Source of the DNA: Streptomyces sp. NBC_01298
GTDB taxonomy: Bacteria > Actinomycetota > Actinomycetes > Streptomycetales > Streptomycetaceae
Assembly (NCBI RefSeq): GCF_035978755.1
Contig: NZ_CP108415.1
Coordinates: forward strand, 294,857 to 358,856
Length of the DNA: 64,000 bases
Direction of reading: 5' to 3'
Below the pieces are notes generated by a model. It was given only the letters and a program-made list of their open reading frames with translations, ran no database searches and was not told where the DNA came from. The position numbers were made by a program, and so were the translations under genes. Shown here piece after piece: positions 57,585-64,000 of this stretch (positions are counted from its first letter, which is position 1; every line of letters starts with the position of its first letter).

Positions 57585-57699
57585 CGGAATCAGTGTCGGT
57601 GCGGGCGCTGTCCGTCTGGAAGGATGAGGAGGGCATCCGGCCCGCTCCCGTCCGTCCGACGGCTGCTCAGCAACCCCTATCACCATGCGGCAAGGACGA

Positions 57700-58653
57700 T
57701 CAGCCGCGAGGCGCCGCTGCTTTGCCGGGGTTCCCGAAGGCCTCCAGCCTGGTCGCGTCCTGCTCAGGCGTCAGCTGTCCAACTGGGTCGACGAGCGGGT
57801 TGCGGCGGCGGCGCAGGGCCTGGCTCAGCAGATCAGCCGCACGGGTGGCAGCACCACGGGCCAGGACTTGGTAGCCGGGATCACCGAGGTCGGGCAGTGA
57901 CGCGGAGCCCCTTGGCTCGGGCGACGGCCTGGGCAGGGCCGGGAGGGGCGGAGCGGCGTGCCATTGGCGCCGGTAATAGAGATCGCGGGCGTCCGCTGCG
58001 GGAGTCGGGAGGCTCTCGGGCCGGTAGTAAGGCTGTGCGCTGAGGTGCTCGGGGTCGTCTACCAGGGCGAAGAAGTCGGTGGGGGCGTATCCGCCCAGCA
58101 GCAGCAGGGTGAGGGGCTCGTGGTCCAGGGTCCGGGCGTAGTACTCGATGAGGGCGGCGATGTGGTCGCAGACCCTCTTGCGGCTGCGACAGGGGCAGTC
58201 GGAGTTGCTGATCTCGCTGAGTGTGGGGAGCAGGCTCACGCCAAGGCTGAAGGCGAGGTCGATGATGTGGAGCATCGCGTCGTGGCTGGTGGAGGCGGCG
58301 AGGTGGTGGGCGTGGGGGCGGGTGGCGGCGGCGAGCAGGAGCCACTTCTCGCCCGGCAGGCGGGGCCAGAACACGTCGAGTGTGCGCGAGTGGGCGTAGC
58401 CGGCGCCGGGATGGGCGGGTTGCACATCCTCGACGGGAATGAGGCCGTCGAGCCGGCCAGGCCACACGGTCAGGTCGGTGATCGTCTCGACGAACGGCAT
58501 CCCGGCGTTCATGCGCTGCTCGTCGCGGCGCTGCTGCATCAGCTCCCCGTACCAGGCCTCGCGGACACGGTGATCGTCCCCGGCGGTGGCGGTGGTCGGG
58601 CGGTGCACGTAGACGGTGCCGTGGAGCTCCTCGTAGGTGTGGAAGAGGACCAT
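57700..58653 (-). CDS. SWIM zinc-finger protein (317 aa)
   Basis: Contains the SWIM motif CxCx(n)CxH at CPCRSRKRVCDH (about 160-171), a DNA/protein-binding zinc finger. ATG 58653 lies 4 nt after the SNF2 gene stop, so they are one operon; SWIM proteins paired with SNF2 helicases are common in Actinobacteria. N-terminal HTYEELHGTVYVHRP and C-terminal RGAATRAADLLSQALRRRRN are otherwise unassigned. Its partner is probably the helicase encoded just upstream. Confidence 0.75.
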   Translation of the reverse strand: MVLFHTYEELHGTVYVHRPTTATAGDDHRVREAWYGELMQQRRDEQRMNAGMPFVETITDLTVWPGRLDGLIPVEDVQPAHPGAGYAHSRTLDVFWPRLPGEKWLLLAAATRPHAHHLAASTSHDAMLHIIDLAFSLGVSLLPTLSEISNSDCPCRSRKRVCDHIAALIEYYARTLDHEPLTLLLLGGYAPTDFFALVDDPEHLSAQPYYRPESLPTPAADARDLYYRRQWHAAPPLPALPRPSPEPRGSASLPDLGDPGYQVLARGAATRAADLLSQALRRRRNPLVDPVGQLTPEQDATRLEAFGNPGKAAAPRG

Positions 58654-58657
58654 CGGT

Positions 58658-61498
58658 TCAGTGCCTCCGAAGCGCGACAAGGTCGGCGAGCTGGTCATCG
58701 CCCAGCTCGGTCAGGCCCAGCTGTTCGGCGCCCAGGACCATGTCGGCGGTTTCCCGTTTGGCGGCCAGGAGCTGGAGGACTTTCTCCTCCACGGTGCCTT
58801 CGGCGACGAAGCGGTGGATCTGGACCGGCCGGGTCTGTCCGATGCGGTAGGCGCGGTCGGCGGCCTGGTCCATCACAGCCGGGTTCCACCACTGGTCGAT
58901 CTGCAGGACGTGTTCCGCGCGGGTCAGTGTCAGGCCGCTGCCAGCCGCACGCAGCGAGAGCAGGAAGACGGGGAACTCGCCGTCCTGGAACCGCTGGACG
59001 AGCTGATCACGCTGTCCGGTGGGAGTCTTCCCGGTCAGTCCCTGGTGAGGGATGCCGCGCCGCTTGAGGTGGGTGGCCAGCAAGTCGAGTACCTGCGTGT
59101 ACTGGCTGAACACCAGCACGGACTGCCCCTCGGCGAGGATCTGATCGAGGAGGGTGTCCAGGAGGTCGATCTTTCCGGAGCGCCCCGCGATGACCGGATC
59201 CGGTTCCTTGAGGTACTGGGCCGGGTGGTTGCAGATCTGCCGCAGGGAGGTGAGCAGCTTCAGCACCAGGCCGCGCCTGTTGATGCCGTCGGCCGCCCGG
59301 ATCTGCTGCAGGGCCTCGCGCGTGACAGCCTCGTACAGGGCTGCCTGCTCGCGGCTGAGCGGCACGAAGGCGTCCGTGTCGGTCTTGGGCGGCAGTTCGG
59401 GGGCGATGCCGGGGTCGGTCTTCCTGCGGCGCAGGACCAGCGGGGAGATGAGCGCGGCGAGGCGGGCGGCGGCCGCTGTGTCGCGGCCGGCCTCGATCGG
59501 GCGGGCGAAGCGCTCGCGGAACGCGGGCCATGTGCCGAGCAGGCCGCTGGTCGCCCAGTCCAGCAGCGCCCACAGGTCCGCGAGGGAGTTCTCCATGGGG
59601 GTGCCGGTCAGTGCGACCCGGCTGCGACTGTCGATCTCCCGCAGCGCCCCGGCGGCGCCGGACAGGGCGTTCTTGACCGCCTGGGCCTCATCCGCTGCCA
59701 GGAGCGACCATGGGGTGTAGGTGAGGCGGTCGGTGGAGCGGCGCAAGGTGGCGTAGGTGGTCAGGACGATCGCGTCTGCGGGCAGGAGCTCGAGGCTGCG
59801 GGCGGGACCGTGGAACCGGCGGACCGGCACGGTGGGGGCGAAGCGCGCGATCTCCCGCTCCCACGCACCGAGCATGGTGGCCGGACACACCACCAGCGTC
59901 GGCCCGGCGGTGGCCGCACTCTCCTGGTTCAGCAGGTGCAGAGCGATCAGCATGAGCGTCTTGCCCAGGCCCATGTCATCCGCCAGGATTCCGCCACCAA
60001 CCGGCCCGGTGGTCAGATGGTGGAGCCAGGCGAGCCCGCGGCGCTGGTAGTGGCGCAGCTCCGCCTTGAGCCCGGCCGGTGATGCCACCTCGGTGTCCGC
60101 GGCGCCGGTCAGGGCGGTGCGCAGGTCGGCCAGCCAGCCGGTGGGATGGACCTCGACGCGCTCCTCGCCGATCTGCCCGGCGCCTGTCAACGCACAGACA
60201 AGGGCCTCGCCAGCGCTGACCTGCCCAAGGCGGCGTTCTCGGACACGCCGCAGCAGGGCTGCATCGACTCGCACCCAGCGGTCCCGTAGCCGTACGAACG
60301 GCCTGCGAGCCTCCGCGAGGACGTCCATCTCGGCGTCCGTCAGATCGTCGTCGTCCACGGCGGCGCGCCACTGGAACTCCAGCAGCTGCTCCGCGCCGAA
60401 GAGACGGTTGGGCGCGACAGCCTCGGGGCGCGGGGCGATGACGGTGCGCCCGGTCAGGGCGCGGACCAGGTCGCGGGGCCAGTGGACGGCGCAGTCCGCC
60501 CGGGCCAGGCGCGCGACCGCATCGCCGAGCAGCTCGTCGATCTCGGTCTCGTCCAGTTCCAGAGCCCCACCCCGTCCCGGGTCGTCGAGGAGGCGGGCGA
60601 GCGGCGGCCAGGTGCGGGCGGCGCGGCGCAGGGCGAGCAGGGACTCCATCTGCCGGGTGGCGTCCGGTGTTCCGGGCGCAGGCACGGCACGCCACAGGGA
60701 TTCGGCGTCCTCGACCCGGTGCCCGCCAGCGCTGTCGTGGACCTGGACGACCGCGCGGACCCCGGTCTCACTGTCGTCGGCGTCGAGCTCCAGCCGCAAC
60801 GACAGCCGTACGCCCAGCGCGGCCTGGCCGGCCATGCGGGGGCCGGCCAGGCGCAGGTGCGGTACGTGCAGGGCGGGACGGTCGGCGAACGCGGCCTGGC
60901 CGGTGACCACCGCGGCGCCGGGGGAGCGGGGCAGGAAGTCGGCCATTGCGTCGAGATACGCGGACAGCAGATGACCGGGGTCGCCCATGGTCGGCCCATG
61001 GCCCGGGGAAGAGTGCGAGAGCGCGCTTGCGTGTGCTTCCGGCGGCATGGCCGCGAGCAGTGCGTCGAGCTGGTTCTGCCACGGCCCGGGATCGGTGGTC
61101 TTCCACGCGTCGTACCCGCGCGCGGTGAGCGTCGGCGCCAGTCGGCCGTCAGCCACCAGATGCAGCGCCATCAGGGCTGCGGCACCCCAGAACCGGCACG
61201 CCTCGTGCCCATGGTCATGGGTGCGGCAGTGCACCAGCAGCGGCCAGGCATCCTCCAGCCCGAGGGTGTAGTACGGGACGCTCCCGGTCTTGGCCTTGCC
61301 GCCGGACCAGCGCACAACGGTGGTGCCGCGCTCACTGAGCCGTGCCTGGGGCGGCACGGCGAGCTGGTCGGCCGGGCCCATCGCCGCGGCCGGACGCCAG
61401 AACACGAAGCGGCCAGCGCGCGGCGGATCCGCAGGTACGAACATCGCCGGGTAGTCCGTGAGCTGATACTGACCCAACGACCCTTTCCCTTCCCCCAT
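58658..61498 (-). CDS. SNF2-family helicase (HepA-like, 946 aa)
   Basis: Complete SNF2 ATPase: DDMGLGKT Walker A near 508-514, DEAQ box LAADEAQAVKN near 602, TGTPMENSLADLW, VFSQYTQVLDLLA and YRIGQTRPVQIHRF. About 480 N-terminal residues precede the motor and contain the SWIM-family partner region (HHGHEACRFWGA pattern). It remodels protein-DNA complexes. ATG 61498; a TTG at 61477 with AAAGGG upstream is an alternative. Operon with the SWIM gene. Known in host defence and transcription recovery, but its role here is open. Confidence 0.85.
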   Translation of the reverse strand: MGEGKGSLGQYQLTDYPAMFVPADPPRAGRFVFWRPAAAMGPADQLAVPPQARLSERGTTVVRWSGGKAKTGSVPYYTLGLEDAWPLLVHCRTHDHGHEACRFWGAAALMALHLVADGRLAPTLTARGYDAWKTTDPGPWQNQLDALLAAMPPEAHASALSHSSPGHGPTMGDPGHLLSAYLDAMADFLPRSPGAAVVTGQAAFADRPALHVPHLRLAGPRMAGQAALGVRLSLRLELDADDSETGVRAVVQVHDSAGGHRVEDAESLWRAVPAPGTPDATRQMESLLALRRAARTWPPLARLLDDPGRGGALELDETEIDELLGDAVARLARADCAVHWPRDLVRALTGRTVIAPRPEAVAPNRLFGAEQLLEFQWRAAVDDDDLTDAEMDVLAEARRPFVRLRDRWVRVDAALLRRVRERRLGQVSAGEALVCALTGAGQIGEERVEVHPTGWLADLRTALTGAADTEVASPAGLKAELRHYQRRGLAWLHHLTTGPVGGGILADDMGLGKTLMLIALHLLNQESAATAGPTLVVCPATMLGAWEREIARFAPTVPVRRFHGPARSLELLPADAIVLTTYATLRRSTDRLTYTPWSLLAADEAQAVKNALSGAAGALREIDSRSRVALTGTPMENSLADLWALLDWATSGLLGTWPAFRERFARPIEAGRDTAAAARLAALISPLVLRRRKTDPGIAPELPPKTDTDAFVPLSREQAALYEAVTREALQQIRAADGINRRGLVLKLLTSLRQICNHPAQYLKEPDPVIAGRSGKIDLLDTLLDQILAEGQSVLVFSQYTQVLDLLATHLKRRGIPHQGLTGKTPTGQRDQLVQRFQDGEFPVFLLSLRAAGSGLTLTRAEHVLQIDQWWNPAVMDQAADRAYRIGQTRPVQIHRFVAEGTVEEKVLQLLAAKRETADMVLGAEQLGLTELGDDQLADLVALRRH

Positions 61499-61699
61499 GT
61501 TGCGTCACCAGGGCTCTTTCCCAGCCTGGCAGCACCGGCCGGCTCCCCCGCGCCCCTACGGCGATTACGTCCGAACGAGTGAATGGTGTGGCCGGAAGCC
61601 TATGCGAGCTGGTATCCGGCGCTTGGCGACGGTCAACTGCCGTGCTGGGAACGGGCAGAGCGGTACCTCGGGCACGGGCAGACAACCGGCCAGTGGCAT

Positions 61700-62941
61700 C
61701 TACAGGGTGGTTGACCACCGGCCGCGGGACAGCGTGGTCTGTCCGTCGGGGGTGATCGTGACCCGTGCCCCGGTCACCGGCAGCTCCCCGCCGATGATGA
61801 GGCGGTCGAGGATGCCGGTCAGCAGGTCCCACAGGCGGCGGGAGCCGCCTTGGTGGACCGTTGGCAGGTCGCGGGCTTTCGTGGTCCTGGCGCGGGCCCA
61901 GGAGCCGTCGGGGTGGGCCATCCACACGGTGCGGCCGCCGTCTTCGTGCTGCTCGGTGCGGTGCTCGATGCCGGGCGCTTCCAGTTCCAGGGTGGCCTGC
62001 ACGGCCCAGGAGTCCGGGACGTAGGTGAGCGGGTAGCGGCTGACGGATCTCTCCCCGTCCTCGTCCGCGGCCTTCCATACCTCGGCGGCCGCCACGGCGT
62101 CGTCGTAGTCGTCGCCGTGGCGGGTGCGCATGAAGGTGGCCTGGTCGGAGGAGATGAAGCCGCGGGCGCCGCCGTCCGGCGTCTTGTCGGCGACGAGGAT
62201 CATCGCGGTGCCGGTGATGGTGGTGACCAGCCGGCCCCCGGGGCGCAGCGCGGTCAGCCACGAAGCGGGCACGGGCCGGACGGAGACGGTGGACACGATG
62301 CGGTCGACGTCGGCGGGCAGCGTCTGGGTGATGTCGCAGACGGCGGTGCGCGGGTGCAGGCCGATGCCGGCCAGCCGGTCGGTCGCGACCTCCACGAGGT
62401 AGGGGTCGACGTCCACGCTGGTGACGAGGTGGTCGCCCAGGCGGCTGCAGGCGAGGGCGGTGCCGTATCCGGTACCGGTGGTCACCAGGGTGCGGGAGCC
62501 GTCCGCGAGCATCGCGTGCCGGTACATGGTGGCCATCAGGCTGGGCAGCGTCGAGGACGAGGTCGGCCACCTGCCGTACGGCACCATCGTGCCCGGTTCG
62601 ACCTGGTCGGCGTGATCGGTACCGATCCGGGTGACTAGGGTCTGGTTGCGGTAGGCGGCCTTGAACCAGGCTTCGGGGTCGTCTGGCCCGTTGCGGACCA
62701 CCCGGCCTCCTGTGCCGCGCTCCCACCAGTTCGGCACGAACAGGTGCCGGGGAGTGCAGGCGACCGGCTTCCACCACGGCGACTCCGGCCGAAGGTGCCC
62801 GTCGGCAAGACGGCGTGCGTGGCTCTCCCAGTCCAGGTCCAAGTCCCTGCGCGTCCTTCCGTGTCCGCTCGGTCGAAGGTCAGGAATCGTCGGCCGGGCC
62901 ACACGGCCCGGAGTTGTCCGGTCCGCACGCGCTGTCGTCAT
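61700..62941 (-). CDS. PCMT-like methyltransferase (413 aa)
   Basis: SAM-binding motif I VTTGTGYGTALACSRLG (about 180-196), then VDVDPYLVEVA and DITQTLPADVDRIVS, as in protein-L-isoaspartate O-methyltransferases. An N-terminal region (SHARRLADGHLRPESPWWKP) and a C-terminal extension of about 120 residues are unusual. ATG 62941 overlaps the upstream radical SAM gene by 62 nt, so translation is coupled. PCMT-like enzymes modify peptides in several natural-product systems; here no precursor is evident. Confidence 0.78.
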   Translation of the reverse strand: MTTARADRTTPGRVARPTIPDLRPSGHGRTRRDLDLDWESHARRLADGHLRPESPWWKPVACTPRHLFVPNWWERGTGGRVVRNGPDDPEAWFKAAYRNQTLVTRIGTDHADQVEPGTMVPYGRWPTSSSTLPSLMATMYRHAMLADGSRTLVTTGTGYGTALACSRLGDHLVTSVDVDPYLVEVATDRLAGIGLHPRTAVCDITQTLPADVDRIVSTVSVRPVPASWLTALRPGGRLVTTITGTAMILVADKTPDGGARGFISSDQATFMRTRHGDDYDDAVAAAEVWKAADEDGERSVSRYPLTYVPDSWAVQATLELEAPGIEHRTEQHEDGGRTVWMAHPDGSWARARTTKARDLPTVHQGGSRRLWDLLTGILDRLIIGGELPVTGARVTITPDGQTTLSRGRWSTTL

Positions 62942-63761
62942 TCGGCGCGCAGTCAGGAGGGCACAGGGCCGCCCCGGCGCGGCGCGGGATGCTCGCGGTC
63001 ACCTCGGCCCACCGGTCGCTGGCCAGCACCGACGCCAGGCTCGTGTTCTTGACGCTGCCCGCGGTCAGGAACCGGCCCATCTCGCACACCGACACGCTGC
63101 CGTTCGGGAGGACGGCCGCCTTCTGGTCCCCGCACCGCCCGCACAGCGACGCGGTGGAGGGGATCGTGGTGCCCGCGGCGTTGCCGACAGCCCGCACCTG
63201 GCTGACCTGTACCTCGTGGACGCCGAGGGCCTGCATCTCGGCGCGGGCCCGCTCAGCGCGTTCCAGGTCACCCCTGTCGAGGATGGCGACCTTCAGCCGG
63301 ATGCCGCGCCTGACGGCCTCGGCGATGTTGGCGCGCGTCGCCTTGTGCGAACCGGTCCGGCCGGTGACCGCGTCGTGCTCGGCCGCGAGGCTGCTGTGAT
63401 AGGTCGTGGCCAGGCGCACGCTGGGGTGCTCGAAGAGCCGCCAGTGTTCACCGCGGATCTGGAGCAGGTTGCTGTAGACCCGGACGCGAAGACCTGCGTC
63501 GACGGCCCGCTGCAGCATCCGGGCGAACGCCGGATGGAGGGTCGGCTCGCCCCCGATGAGCTGGAGGTCCTTGACGCCGAGGGCGACGGCTTCGTCGATG
63601 GTCCGGTTCCAGTCCTCCTCGGTCATGCTGCCGTGGTCCCGGGTCGGCCCCGAGCCCGCGTAGCAGAGAGCAGGGCAGGTGAGTTGGCAGCGGCCGGTGA
63701 TCTCCAGCGCCAGGAACCGCAGGGTGATGGAAGTGGGCGGGGCCTCCAGCGCGATCGTCAT
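62880..63761 (-). CDS. radical SAM protein with CX3CX3C motif and SPASM-like C-terminus (293 aa)
   Basis: Cluster motif CQLTCPALC (residues about 26-34): spacing CX3CX3C rather than the usual CX3CX2C. GGEPTLHP (about 70-77) is the standard SAM-binding GGE-type motif. The C-terminal third has CGRCGDQKAAVLPNG, VCEMGRFL and a Cys cluster (LCPPDCAPNDDSACGP), a SPASM/auxiliary cluster candidate. ATG 63761. Overlaps the methyltransferase gene by 62 nt. It probably modifies a peptide or small molecule; substrate unknown. Confidence 0.78.
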   Translation of the reverse strand: MTIALEAPPTSITLRFLALEITGRCQLTCPALCYAGSGPTRDHGSMTEEDWNRTIDEAVALGVKDLQLIGGEPTLHPAFARMLQRAVDAGLRVRVYSNLLQIRGEHWRLFEHPSVRLATTYHSSLAAEHDAVTGRTGSHKATRANIAEAVRRGIRLKVAILDRGDLERAERARAEMQALGVHEVQVSQVRAVGNAAGTTIPSTASLCGRCGDQKAAVLPNGSVSVCEMGRFLTAGSVKNTSLASVLASDRWAEVTASIPRRAGAALCPPDCAPNDDSACGPDNSGPCGPADDS

Positions 63762-64000
63762 GACGCGATCGTAGGCCGCGTACCGTCAACCCGAGGGTTT
63801 TTGCGGCTATTTGGATCTCGACGGCGCAGCTGGACGTCTCGGCTGCTGGTCTTCTCCTGGGCGGGGCTCGGCGATGACCAGCTCGTTGCCGAGCCCGGCG
63901 AGAGCGGGGGATGAGGAACAGCGGCGGCAGACTACGTGCCTGTCTGACCGTGATCACCCCACGGTGGGCTGGGTGGCCGCCAGAGGGCCCCTGCTGCCGG
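63762..64000. other. end of window, no gene called
   Basis: 239 bp upstream of the radical SAM gene. Minus-strand codons SSSPALAGLGNELVIAEPRP look protein-like but no start codon precedes them before an in-frame stop. A + strand frame opens near 63949 and may run out of the window. Confidence 0.3.

Noticed and set aside
63780..63957. Protein-like codons before the radical SAM gene (minus strand), first thought to be a precursor peptide
   Set aside because: No start codon before the next in-frame stop.
1..64000. tRNA, rRNA, CRISPR arrays, insertion sequences and telomeric repeats
   Set aside because: None found by reading: no direct repeat-spacer array, no transposase motif, no cloverleaf-like sequence.

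Overview
The window is very GC-rich, with strong third-position GC bias, GTG and TTG starts, a WhiB-like protein, an LAxTG-anchored surface protein and Streptomyces-type orphan families (DUF6225, DUF6283). I read it as part of a large Streptomyces (or close relative) plasmid or conjugative element, because it combines a MobF relaxase-helicase, a primase-polymerase/SF3 helicase replication module, a ParA-like ATPase and many plasmid-type orphan genes. No rRNA, tRNA, CRISPR array or insertion sequence was found. FtsK/TraB-type transfer DNA pumps and any telomere genes are not in this window.

Layout. 0-9.3 kb: twelve short genes on the + strand, nearly all of unknown function, mostly separated by GC-rich hairpin terminators. 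Eleven of them are preceded by the same two-block element (TTGC box, 17-bp spacer, GNCACNGT box), and in five the element is followed by an inverted repeat with an invariant loop. 9.4-16 kb: mobilisation module (coiled-coil protein, divergent 1582-residue relaxase-helicase, membrane/GNAT-like protein). 16-25 kb: mixed orphan genes with a PP2C phosphatase, a lone RapZ C-terminal-like protein carrying a TTA codon, and a PLP decarboxylase overlapping a Nudix hydrolase. 25.4-32.4 kb: cell-surface and export region (two secreted SH3b-like proteins, a stand-alone M41-like peptidase, two related MFS exporters, a 27-residue Cys-containing peptide, an LAHTG-anchored adhesin). 32.4-39 kb: large orphan protein, histone-like basic protein, ParA-like ATPase with a degenerate P-loop, CoiA-like nuclease, WhiB-like protein.

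39.2-43.3 kb is the replication module: an AT-richer segment flanked by 23-nt inverted iteron-like arms, then (minus strand) a D5/P4-type SF3 helicase coupled to an AEP primase-polymerase and a small HTH protein. 43.8-55.6 kb carries lipoproteins and orphan genes, one with a probable ATT start. 56-64 kb has a LuxR-type regulator, a SWIM/SNF2 pair, and an overlapping PCMT-like methyltransferase/radical SAM pair.

The two strongest undescribed signals are regulatory. The first is the TTGC-N17-GNCACNGT element of the first 8 kb. The second is a family of paired sites TCCCG-N5-CGGGA in the intergenic regions from 10 to 56 kb. In five of those regions the two sites are exactly 42 bp apart, and in weaker cases 32-33 bp, so they look like operators or partition sites of a plasmid-wide DNA-binding protein.
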